Shown here in pieces: positions 39,970 through 48,011 of a stretch of 64,000 nt of DNA. Made by a program: the position numbers and the translations under genes. Each line of letters begins with the position of its first letter. Positions within the stretch are counted from its first letter, which is position 1. The stretch lies in the NCBI RefSeq assembly GCF_003054025.1, contig NZ_QBKG01000001.1, forward strand, positions 62,001-126,000, given 5' to 3'. The notes below the pieces were generated by a model. The model ran no database searches. It was not told where the DNA came from and saw only the letters and a list, made by a program, of their open reading frames with translations. Origin of the DNA: Capnocytophaga leadbetteri. GTDB lineage: Bacteria > Bacteroidota > Bacteroidia > Flavobacteriales > Flavobacteriaceae.

Positions 39970-41169
39970 ATGGATGTTTTTAACCTTTCTGTAGCTCCGA
40001 TACCACAATTGCGCATTGCCTTTATAGGCGTAGGAGTGCGTGGTATTGAGGCAGTGAAACGCTATTTGCAGTTAGAGGTGCAAATAGTTGCCATAACTGA
40101 GGTGGGCGCGGAAGCAATGCAAAAAGCAAAAGCCCTCACAGCACATCTACCTGTGCCGCCAGCCTATTATACCGCTACTGATGACTGGCGAAAACTATGC
40201 GAACACCCTGATATTGATCTTCTTTATATTTCGACCCCTTGGCAACAACACGCCCCTATGGCTATCTATGCGATGCAGTGTGGCAAGCACGTAGCAATAG
40301 AAGTGCCTTTAGCAATGACCATAGCCGACTGTAAGCGTATAGTGAGTACAGCTGAAGAAACACAACGTCACTGTATGATGCTTGAGAATGTGTGTTATGA
40401 CCACTTCGAATTGATGAGCATTGAGCTGGTAAAACAGGGCAAATTGGGCGAATTAGTACATGCAGAGGGGGCTTATATACACGACTTACGACACTTAAAC
40501 TTTAGGCAGACAGACCGCGATATAGAGCGAGGCAAGTGGCGAATGCAGTACAGCAAAACCTTTGAGGGCAATCCTTATCCTACACACGGTATTGCACCTA
40601 TTTGTCAGGCGATGGGTATACTGCGTACTGACCGCTTAGAAAGCCTTGTGTCGATGTCGTCTTTAGCCGTAGGAATGCGCGAATATGCCGAGGCGCATTT
40701 TGGTAAAAATTCGGCAGAAGCCCAAGCACACTACACTGGCGATATGAATATAAGTCTGTTGCGCACCGCCAAAGGCAAAACCATAATATTACAACACGAT
40801 GTAACCAATCCGCGTCCTTACTCACGTATTTTTATGCTCAGTGGCACTAAAGGTTTTATACAGAAATATCCTACCCCTCAGCTTTATTTTGACGATAGAG
40901 AGGAAAAACAGCTTACTCCCGATGAAATTACGGTTTATTTAGAGGAACACGAACACCCTTACTACCGCGAAACAGCCTACCTACGCGCTCTCCTTCCTGA
41001 TCAAAAACCAATGGACATCGTAATGGATTACCGCTTGGTGTACTGCCTGAAGAATGGCTTACCATTAGACCAAAATGTATATGATGGCGCCCTATGGTCG
41101 TGTATAGCAGAACTTACTCAGCAATCAATAGCAGGTGGAAATTGTGTAGTGTCATTTCCAGAGTTTTAA
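39970..41169 (+). CDS. Gfo/Idh/MocA family protein, GH109-like
   Basis: A 399-residue NAD-dependent oxidoreductase-type protein. The Rossmann motif FIGVGVRGIE starts near residue 19; CMMLENVCYDHFEL, GNPYPTHGIAPICQ and the C-terminal YDGALWSCIAELTQQSIAGG are characteristic of glycosidase family 109 (alpha-N-acetylgalactosaminidase, which uses NAD in a redox mechanism). Unlike characterised members it has no signal peptide, so it would work in the cytoplasm. It starts 10 bases after rnz. The catalytic activity (GalNAc-ase versus a plain sugar oxidoreductase) is not settled by sequence alone. Confidence 0.82.
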   Translation: MDVFNLSVAPIPQLRIAFIGVGVRGIEAVKRYLQLEVQIVAITEVGAEAMQKAKALTAHLPVPPAYYTATDDWRKLCEHPDIDLLYISTPWQQHAPMAIYAMQCGKHVAIEVPLAMTIADCKRIVSTAEETQRHCMMLENVCYDHFELMSIELVKQGKLGELVHAEGAYIHDLRHLNFRQTDRDIERGKWRMQYSKTFEGNPYPTHGIAPICQAMGILRTDRLESLVSMSSLAVGMREYAEAHFGKNSAEAQAHYTGDMNISLLRTAKGKTIILQHDVTNPRPYSRIFMLSGTKGFIQKYPTPQLYFDDREEKQLTPDEITVYLEEHEHPYYRETAYLRALLPDQKPMDIVMDYRLVYCLKNGLPLDQNVYDGALWSCIAELTQQSIAGGNCVVSFPEF

Positions 41170-41187
41170 AAATCAAAAAATATTTTT

Positions 41188-41195
41188 TACCTTTG
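41188..41195 (+). promoter_or_regulatory. Promoter -7 element of ileS
   Basis: TACCTTTG, 37 bases before the start codon, with T-rich sequence upstream. Confidence 0.6.
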
Positions 41196-41231
41196 CCCCA
41201 AACTAATGTCTAACGACTAAAAACTAAGTAT

Positions 41232-44200
41232 ATGAAATTCAACGAGTACAAACACTTAGACCTTACTAAGATAGCAGAAGAAATATTGGCTTTCTGGAAA
41301 GCCGCCAACATCTTTGAGCAGAGTATCACCTCACGTGAGGGCGCTATTCCGTTCGTGTTTTTTGAAGGACCACCATCCGCTAATGGCGTACCTGGCATTC
41401 ACCACGTGATGGCGCGTTCTATTAAGGATATTTTCTGCCGTTATAAAACTCAAAAAGGATTTCAAGTAAAACGCAAAGCAGGTTGGGATACCCATGGCTT
41501 GCCTGTAGAACTCGGGGTAGAGAAAGAACTCGGCATTACTAAAGAAGATATAGGCAAAAAAATAAGTATAGAAGAGTATAACAAGGCTTGTAAGGAAGCC
41601 GTGATGCGCTATACCGACATCTGGAATGACCTTACCGAGAAAATAGGCTACTGGGTGGATATGCAAGACCCTTACATCACCTACAAGCCTAAGTATATGG
41701 AAAGCGTTTGGTGGCTTTTGAAACAACTCTACAATAAAGGATTGCTATACAAAGGCTATACCATCCAGCCATACTCGCCTAAGGCAGGTACAGGCTTGTC
41801 ATCACACGAGCTCAACCAACCTGGTTGCTATCGCGATGTGAGCGATACTACGGTTGTGGCGCAGTTTAAAGTAAAAACACTAGCAGCAGCGGCAGCCAAA
41901 GCATTGGGTAACGCTACAGAGCCTATCCATATCCTCGCTTGGACAACTACCCCTTGGACATTGCCTTCTAACACCGCTCTTGCCGTGGGCAAAGAGATTG
42001 ACTATGTACTCGTAAAAACCTACAATCAATATACTTTTGAGCCGATAACAATCATCATCGGTAAACCGCTTTTGGCAAAACAATTCGGCAAAAAGTTCGT
42101 AGAGGGCGATGCAGAAGCCTTAGCTGCTTACACGCCTGAAAGCAAAACTATCCCTTACCAAATTATAGGGGAATACAAAGGCGCAGACCTCGTAGGCACT
42201 ACTTACGAGCAACTCATTCCTTGGTGCGCTCCTGCCGAGAATGCTGACCAAGCTTTCCGCGTGATTGCAGGCGACTTTGTTACGACCGATGACGGTACAG
42301 GTATCGTGCATATAGCTCCTACTTTTGGTGCTGATGACGCCCGTGTAGCTAAAGAATACGGTGTGCCCCCAATGCTCGTGAAAGATACGCACGGCAATTT
42401 GATTCCGCTCGTAGATTTGCAAGGAAAATTCATTGAAGGACACAATATTCCTGAGGCTTTTGCCGGTAAATACATCAAAAATGAGTATTATGATGCAGGA
42501 GAAGCGCCTGAAAAATCGTGGGATGTAAGCTTGGCTATTCTGCTTAAAGAAGAAAACAAGGCTTTCAAAGTAGAAAAATATGTACACAGCTATCCGCACT
42601 GCTGGCGTACCGATAAACCGGTGTTGTACTACCCGCTCGACTCGTGGTTCGTGCGTGTAACCGATTTCAAAGAGCGTATGTTTGACCTCAATGAAACCAT
42701 CAACTGGAAACCTAAGGCTACCGGTGAAGGGCGTTTTGGCAACTGGCTGAAAAATGCCAATGATTGGAACCTTTCGCGTTCGCGCTATTGGGGTATCCCG
42801 TTACCTATTTGGCGTACTGCCGATAAACAAGAGGAAATCTGCATTGGTTCGGTAGAAGAACTAAAAGCCGAAATACAAAAAGCTATTGCAGCGGGCGTAA
42901 TGACTGCCGACCCATATAAAGATTTTGTGGTAGGCAACAACTCCGAAAGCAACTACAACAAGGTTGATTTACACAAAAATATAGTAGATAACATAGTGCT
43001 TGTATCGCCTTCAGGCAAGCCAATGCACCGCGAAAGTGACCTTATAGACGTGTGGTTTGACTCGGGCTCTATGCCGTATGCACAATGGCACTATCCTTTT
43101 GAAAATAAGGACTATATAGAAAACCATACCGCCTACCCAGCCGACTTTATAGCGGAGGGGGTAGACCAAACACGCGGTTGGTTCTATACACTTCACGCGA
43201 TTGCTACTTCGGTATTCAACAGTGTGGCATACAAAAATGTAGTGTCTAACGGTTTGGTACTCGACAAGAACGGACAAAAGATGTCCAAACGCTTGGGCAA
43301 TGCAGTAGACCCATTCACTACCATAGCCGAGTATGGCGCCGATGCCACTCGCTGGTATATGATTTCCAACGCAAACCCTTGGGACAACCTCAAATTCGAC
43401 TTGGAAGGAGTAGCCGAAGTGCGCCGTAAATTCTTTGGCACGCTCTATAACACCTATTCATTTTTTGCGCTCTATGCCAATACCGACAGCTTCACTTATG
43501 CAGAAGCCGATATACCACTGGCTGAACGCCCTGAAATAGACCGCTGGATACTTTCGGAACTCAATACCCTTATCAAAGAAGTAGATGCGCTATACGCTGA
43601 TTATGAGCCTACTCGTGCTACTCGTGCTATCTCCGATTTTGTACAAGAAAACCTCAGTAACTGGTACGTGCGCTTGTCACGTCGCCGTTTCTGGAAAGGA
43701 GAGTATGAAGCCGACAAGATAGCCGCTTACCAAACGCTTTACACCTGCCTCATAGCCATTGCCAAACTGATGGCGCCTGTAGCACCTTTCTATGCCGATA
43801 GATTGTACAAAGATTTGGTGAGCGTTACCGGTAAAGAAAACAAAGAGAGTGTACACCTCACCGATTTCCCTGTAGCTAATGAAAGCTACATCGATAAATC
43901 GTTGGAAAGCAAGATGCAGAAAGCGCAGACTATCTCGTCCTTAGTACTATCGTTGCGCAAGAAAGAAAACATCAAGGTGCGTCAGCCATTGCAAAAGATA
44001 ATGATACCGATAGCCAACGCTACCGAGCGTGCCGAAATAGAAGCCGTAGCAAACCTCATTAAGCACGAGGTGAATGTGAAGGAAATAGAACTCTTGGAAG
44101 ATGCCTCAGGTATATTGGTAAAACAAATCAAACCTAACTTCAAGACCTTAGGACCTAAATTCGGTAAGGATATGAAAGCTATTGCCACAGCCGTGCAAGA

Positions 44201-44639
44201 ATTTGGACAAGCAGAAATAGCACAGTTTGAAAAAGCACAAACGTACAGCTTGCAACTGCCCGACAAAACAGTTACTTTGAGTTTGGACGATGTAGAAATC
44301 AGTACCCAAGATATAGAAGGCTGGTTGGTAGCCACCGCTGGCAGTCTGTTGGTAGCCTTAGATATTCACATCACCCCCGAACTGCGTCAAGAAGGTATCG
44401 CTCGTGAGTTGGTGAACCGCATTCAGAATATCCGTAAGGACAACGATTACGACATCACCGACCGTATACAAATACGCCTCCAAGCGCATCCTGCCCTACA
44501 AGCAGCCGTTACAGCCAACGAAGCCTATATCAAGAACGAAACCCTTACTGATAGCATCACTTTTGTAGATAGCCTGCCTGAGGGTGAAGAAATAGCCTTC
44601 GACGAAGTAACAACAAGAATAGTAGTTGCAAAATCATAA
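41232..44639 (+). CDS. ileS: Isoleucyl-tRNA synthetase, IleRS2 type with GXHH motif
   Basis: A 1135-residue class I synthetase. The usual HXGH signature is replaced by GIHH at Gly55-His58 (GPPSANGVPGIHHVMAR); KMSKRLGN is intact. The large editing domain (about 190-400) contains WTTTPWTLPSNTALAVG. The length and GXHH form match the eukaryote-like IleRS2 group, in which this swap is reported to give very high mupirocin resistance. The chain ends with a C-terminal domain lacking a CxxC zinc pair. A terminator follows at 44651-44703. Charging tRNA-Ile for all translation, this is presumably the only copy, but I cannot check the rest of the genome. Confidence 0.95.
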   Translation: MKFNEYKHLDLTKIAEEILAFWKAANIFEQSITSREGAIPFVFFEGPPSANGVPGIHHVMARSIKDIFCRYKTQKGFQVKRKAGWDTHGLPVELGVEKELGITKEDIGKKISIEEYNKACKEAVMRYTDIWNDLTEKIGYWVDMQDPYITYKPKYMESVWWLLKQLYNKGLLYKGYTIQPYSPKAGTGLSSHELNQPGCYRDVSDTTVVAQFKVKTLAAAAAKALGNATEPIHILAWTTTPWTLPSNTALAVGKEIDYVLVKTYNQYTFEPITIIIGKPLLAKQFGKKFVEGDAEALAAYTPESKTIPYQIIGEYKGADLVGTTYEQLIPWCAPAENADQAFRVIAGDFVTTDDGTGIVHIAPTFGADDARVAKEYGVPPMLVKDTHGNLIPLVDLQGKFIEGHNIPEAFAGKYIKNEYYDAGEAPEKSWDVSLAILLKEENKAFKVEKYVHSYPHCWRTDKPVLYYPLDSWFVRVTDFKERMFDLNETINWKPKATGEGRFGNWLKNANDWNLSRSRYWGIPLPIWRTADKQEEICIGSVEELKAEIQKAIAAGVMTADPYKDFVVGNNSESNYNKVDLHKNIVDNIVLVSPSGKPMHRESDLIDVWFDSGSMPYAQWHYPFENKDYIENHTAYPADFIAEGVDQTRGWFYTLHAIATSVFNSVAYKNVVSNGLVLDKNGQKMSKRLGNAVDPFTTIAEYGADATRWYMISNANPWDNLKFDLEGVAEVRRKFFGTLYNTYSFFALYANTDSFTYAEADIPLAERPEIDRWILSELNTLIKEVDALYADYEPTRATRAISDFVQENLSNWYVRLSRRRFWKGEYEADKIAAYQTLYTCLIAIAKLMAPVAPFYADRLYKDLVSVTGKENKESVHLTDFPVANESYIDKSLESKMQKAQTISSLVLSLRKKENIKVRQPLQKIMIPIANATERAEIEAVANLIKHEVNVKEIELLEDASGILVKQIKPNFKTLGPKFGKDMKAIATAVQEFGQAEIAQFEKAQTYSLQLPDKTVTLSLDDVEISTQDIEGWLVATAGSLLVALDIHITPELRQEGIARELVNRIQNIRKDNDYDITDRIQIRLQAHPALQAAVTANEAYIKNETLTDSITFVDSLPEGEEIAFDEVTTRIVVAKS

Positions 44640-44650
44640 GCTAAAGATAC

Positions 44651-44703
44651 ACTTTGCCAAAGGTGCGAGCCGTACAGGCAAAAACCTTTGGCAAAGTTTT
44701 TTT
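44651..44703 (+). terminator. Terminator of ileS containing a GTGCGAGCC element
   Basis: A perfect 14-bp stem (44651-44664 with 44684-44697) and T7 tail. The loop is the 20-bp dispersed element (44661-44680 overlaps the arm). A very similar hairpin occurs at 45516-45556. Confidence 0.9.
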
Positions 44704-44722
44704 AACATCTTATTTATTAACA

Positions 44723-45493
44723 ATGAAAAAGATATTAGTAATACTTGCTTTTATAGGCTTATTAAGCTGTCAAGAACAGAGACCCTCTCAAAAGAGCGTT
44801 GAAGAACAAACTAAAGTTACTGAGGTAGAGAACCCTGAGGAAGCAAGACTTAAAAGGTATCTGAATTTTAAATCGTATTTTAAAAAAGAGCTAAAACTTC
44901 CTGCAGATTTCACTAAAGAAATTTATGGAAGTAGAGAGGATACTTTGCCTAAAACGCTGTACAATCAAATTATTTTCTCTGACCAAGAAAAAAATAATAT
45001 TCAAGAGTACGCAAAGTTTTACACTCCTGATGGTGAGCTTATAGATTGGTCTGATACCTATGGTGTTTTGGATACAACACCTTCTAATGCAGGAAGCTAT
45101 AGGCATAAAGAAAATTTTCAACCAAAACTATATCCTCTTGGGTATATAAATTTATCTGAAGAATATGATGCTTTTGTACTAAAAACAAGTCATATAGATT
45201 TGATATTCATTGATATTTTTGTTTTTAATAAAGAAGGAAATATCAAATCATTTGTAAGTGTATTTGAGATGGAACCTTCTAGAGATTGTGAAAAAACTTG
45301 GGAAGATTTTGTTTACAATTATAAGGTAGATACCTTTTTCTTTCAATCGCGAATACAAAAAAATAGGATTATTAAGAGAACTGAAAAAAGATTTGGTATG
45401 ACTATCAAAACAGAATGGCAGCTACAAAAAGATGGTTATCTCAAAGAAATCAAATTAAAAAAAGAAGGTAAAAATGAATGGCTTGAAGATTAG
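44723..45493 (+). CDS. Lipoprotein of unknown function
   Basis: The start is taken at ATG 44723 because it begins a proper lipoprotein signal (MKKILVILAFIGLLSC, Cys16); earlier in-frame codons lie inside the ileS terminator. The 256-residue chain is soluble, rich in charged residues, with no recognised domain; SFVSVFEMEPSRDCEKTWEDFV and RFGMTIKTEWQLQKDGYLKEIKLKK are its more ordered parts. It is bracketed by two homologous terminators (44651-44703 and 45516-45556), so it looks like a self-contained inserted unit. Its AT-rich composition differs from ileS. Confidence 0.7.
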   Translation: MKKILVILAFIGLLSCQEQRPSQKSVEEQTKVTEVENPEEARLKRYLNFKSYFKKELKLPADFTKEIYGSREDTLPKTLYNQIIFSDQEKNNIQEYAKFYTPDGELIDWSDTYGVLDTTPSNAGSYRHKENFQPKLYPLGYINLSEEYDAFVLKTSHIDLIFIDIFVFNKEGNIKSFVSVFEMEPSRDCEKTWEDFVYNYKVDTFFFQSRIQKNRIIKRTEKRFGMTIKTEWQLQKDGYLKEIKLKKEGKNEWLED

Positions 45494-45515
45494 TACATTC
45501 AGGAAGAATGCCTAG

Positions 45516-45556
45516 CCAAAGGTGCGAGCCACACGGACTCGCACCTTTGGTAAAGT
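45516..45556 (+). terminator. Terminator of the lipoprotein gene, homologous to that of ileS
   Basis: A perfect 13-bp stem (CCAAAGGTGCGAG at 45516-45528 with 45538-45550) and 9-base loop, followed after a few bases by a T run. The left arm and loop match the ileS terminator, including the GTGCGAGCC element. Confidence 0.8.
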
Positions 45557-45598
45557 GTTTTTTAGTAGAGAGAAAGGAAATGATATAAGATAGTACTT

Positions 45599-45958
45599 AT
45601 GTTTTTAAAATGCAATGATAAAAAAATTGAATTACATCCTACTGTGTGGGAATATCTATATCCCTATCTTTTAAGATTTTCGATAAAACACAATATTGAC
45701 TGGACTATCTGGAAAGCAAAAAATGTAGTGTATATACCAGAAGATAAGAGAGAAGAGTTAATATTTATGTTAGAATATATTTTTGAAGAACTTATGGCAG
45801 AGTGCTATAAAGAACCTACACAAAGACAAAGAACAAAACATTCTACAAGGTTTGAAAATGTGGTTTTTAAAGATAAAAAATATATCTTAAACTATGTAAC
45901 AGATATTATTGGAATCATTGGTTATTGGCTTATATATATGATTAATGCTTTGTCTTAG
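45599..45958 (+). CDS. Hypothetical protein
   Basis: A 119-residue AT-rich gene. The N-terminal part (MFLKCNDKKIELHPTVWEYLYPYLLRF, then an acidic helix EDKREELIFMLEYIFEELMAE) is soluble and helical; the C-terminal end (IIGIIGYWLIYMINAL) is hydrophobic and could be a tail anchor. No family was recognised. It has no tight link to neighbours and lies between two lipoprotein-type genes. Confidence 0.55.
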   Translation: MFLKCNDKKIELHPTVWEYLYPYLLRFSIKHNIDWTIWKAKNVVYIPEDKREELIFMLEYIFEELMAECYKEPTQRQRTKHSTRFENVVFKDKKYILNYVTDIIGIIGYWLIYMINALS

Positions 45959-45999
45959 AATTTTAATACTATAAAACATAATTTTTAAAACTTAATGTA

Positions 46000-46980
46000 A
46001 TGAAAATGAAACATTTCTCGTGTGTTTTATTATTAATTGCTGCTGAGTATGCTTATGCACAAGGCGAAACAGCTAGCAATGACTGGGCTAAAATAGGCTT
46101 AAAAGGCAAGGTAAAATCGGTGAAAACTTCTATTTATTTTGCTGAGGCAAAAGATAACGATTTTATCAAAGGCACCCCTTTCTCTCAAGGAATTTATCCT
46201 CCTGAAAAAATTAAACAGTACAGCGAAATGGAACGAATGGGGGTAAAAGCTTTCTTCATACATTTTTTAGTAAATATTATCCCTTCGGCTATTGCTTTTG
46301 ATAAAAATGGCTTTATAACTGAAAAATGGCTTTATAACACTGTATCACCTAAGAAAATAGTGTATACTTACGACAAAAAGAATCGCCTTATTGATAAATC
46401 GACGTTTGTACACGACTTTTTAGAGACAAAGGATACGCTTATCTATAATACCAAAGGGCAATTAGAGAAGGAAGTACTTGACCTAAAAACAAAAGATGAA
46501 ACAATCTACACTTATACTTATAATGTTGATGGTGAGCTTATCCAAAGAAATTTTAAGAAAGTAGAAGACTTGCCTTTGTTTGAAGAAATATACATTTATA
46601 ACAATAAAAGACTTGTAAATAAAGAACTTTACCAATTCGACCAACTTATATGGCGAGGGCTTTACGAATATGGAGCAGAAGGAGAACTCATTAAAGCAAT
46701 TTCGCAGAAAATAGACGACTTTATATGGCACTCTAAATATACTTATGACCAGAACAACCAGCTGAAAGAGGAATATCTTTTGATAAATGAGAGTGAAAAA
46801 AATGGGTTTTTAAATAAGTTTGGTTCAGATAGGCGTTTGACCTATCATTTAACGTTTTCAACCAATTATCTCTGCGAATACAAATATACGGATGATAAGC
46901 AGGGTAATTGGGTGAAAATGATTACATATGAACAGGGCGTTCCTATCCTTTACGTAGAACGAAAAATAGAGTATTTTTAA
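46000..46980 (+). CDS. Secreted YD-like repeat protein
   Basis: A 326-residue protein with a signal peptide ending YAYAQ (start at 46000 or at the second ATG, 46006). After an N-terminal DWAKIGLKGKVKSVKTSIYF block, the chain consists of short Y-x-Y-(D/N)-x-x-G/N units (YTYDKKNRLIDK, YTYNVDGELIQR, YEYGAEGELIKA, YTYDQNNQLKEE). It is the same style as the lipoprotein at 3534-4286, and the two look like a small paralogous family in this genome. Function unknown; such repeats often bind carbohydrate or act as surface spacers. Confidence 0.75.
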   Translation: MKMKHFSCVLLLIAAEYAYAQGETASNDWAKIGLKGKVKSVKTSIYFAEAKDNDFIKGTPFSQGIYPPEKIKQYSEMERMGVKAFFIHFLVNIIPSAIAFDKNGFITEKWLYNTVSPKKIVYTYDKKNRLIDKSTFVHDFLETKDTLIYNTKGQLEKEVLDLKTKDETIYTYTYNVDGELIQRNFKKVEDLPLFEEIYIYNNKRLVNKELYQFDQLIWRGLYEYGAEGELIKAISQKIDDFIWHSKYTYDQNNQLKEEYLLINESEKNGFLNKFGSDRRLTYHLTFSTNYLCEYKYTDDKQGNWVKMITYEQGVPILYVERKIEYF

Positions 46981-46998
46981 TTTTTCAGAAGAAAAATA

Positions 46999-47028
46999 TT
47001 TGTGATTGACAAAAAATATGTACTTTTG
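46999..47028 (+). promoter_or_regulatory. Promoter of the mevalonate kinase gene
   Basis: TTTG at 46999-47002, 18 bases, TACTTTTG at 47021-47028; the start codon is 19 bases further. Confidence 0.75.
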
Positions 47029-47046
47029 CAAAGTGATTTTTAAAAA

Positions 47047-48009
47047 ATGAAACTTTTCTATTCTAAAATTCTTCTTTTTGGAGAATACGGTATTATCAAG
47101 AACTCTAAAGGGTTAGCTATCCCCTATAACTTTTATAAGGGTACGCTGAAGACCCTTGCTGAGGTAGAAGCGGAGTGCGAGCCAAACGGGCAGAAGAGAG
47201 AAGATGCCCGCAAGTCTAATGAAGCACTCAAAGCCTTTGCCTCTCACCTCGAAACTCTAACTAATGAGGCAAACCCTATAGTGCGCTTCAATATTGAGAA
47301 ACTTAATGCTGATATTGCAGACGGAATGTACTTTGATAGTAGTATTCCACAGGGGTATGGGGTTGGTAGTAGCGGTGCTTTGGTGGCTGCTATCTACAGC
47401 GAATACGCTATCGACCCTATTAGTGCCATTGATGACCTTACTCGCGAAAAGCTCCTCCAACTAAAAGCTATCTTTGGGCGTATGGAGTCTTTTTTTCACG
47501 GCACTTCTTCAGGCTTAGACCCACTGAATAGTTATTTGAGTCTACCTATTCTCATCAACTCTTACGATAACATTGAGCCTACGGGTATTCCTACCCAAAC
47601 TCCTGACGGCAAAGGAGCTGTATTCCTCTTAGATAGTGGCATCATAGGCGAAACCGCGCCAATGGTGCATATTTTTATGGAAAATATGAAGAATGAAGCC
47701 TTTCAAAAGATGCTCAAAGAAGAGTTTATCAAATATACTGATGCTTGTATAGATGACTTTCTGAAAGGACGCTTCAAATCGTTGTTTGGTAATATTAAAA
47801 GCCTATCAAGTATTGTGCTAAATCATTTCAAACCTATGATACCCAAGGAGTTTCATACCCTTTGGAAGCAAGGTATCGACACAGGTGATTATTTCTTAAA
47901 ACTCTGTGGTTCAGGAGGAGGAGGCTATATTTTAGGTTTTACTGAAGATTTAGAAAAAGCCAAACGCACCCTTGCGGGACATAAATTAGAAGTAGTATAT
48001 CAATTTTAA
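47047..48009 (+). CDS. GHMP kinase, mevalonate kinase-like
   Basis: A 320-residue ATP-dependent kinase. FYSKILLFGEYGII is the GHMP N-terminus of the mevalonate-kinase group, PQGYGVGSSGALVAAIYS (about 102-119) the phosphate loop, and KLCGSGGGGYILGF (about 288-301) the C-terminal glycine-rich motif. MvaK phosphorylates mevalonate for isoprenoid synthesis. Residues 43-49 (ECEPNGQ) are encoded by a copy of the 20-bp dispersed GTGCGAGCC element; the segment 38-52 looks longer than in relatives I remember. The next gene follows after 2 bases, so the two are co-transcribed. Confidence 0.85.
   Translation: MKLFYSKILLFGEYGIIKNSKGLAIPYNFYKGTLKTLAEVEAECEPNGQKREDARKSNEALKAFASHLETLTNEANPIVRFNIEKLNADIADGMYFDSSIPQGYGVGSSGALVAAIYSEYAIDPISAIDDLTREKLLQLKAIFGRMESFFHGTSSGLDPLNSYLSLPILINSYDNIEPTGIPTQTPDGKGAVFLLDSGIIGETAPMVHIFMENMKNEAFQKMLKEEFIKYTDACIDDFLKGRFKSLFGNIKSLSSIVLNHFKPMIPKEFHTLWKQGIDTGDYFLKLCGSGGGGYILGFTEDLEKAKRTLAGHKLEVVYQF
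47173..47192 (+). repeat. GTGCGAGCC element inside the mevalonate kinase gene
   Basis: Matches the spacer copy at 6827-6846 at 18 of 20 positions and is read in frame as ECEPNGQ plus part of the next codon. Confidence 0.7.
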
Positions 48010-48011
48010 TA

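Noticed and set aside
42120..42599. Open frame antisense to ileS
   Set aside because: Shadow of the conserved ileS coding sequence; Cys/Phe-rich nonsense composition.
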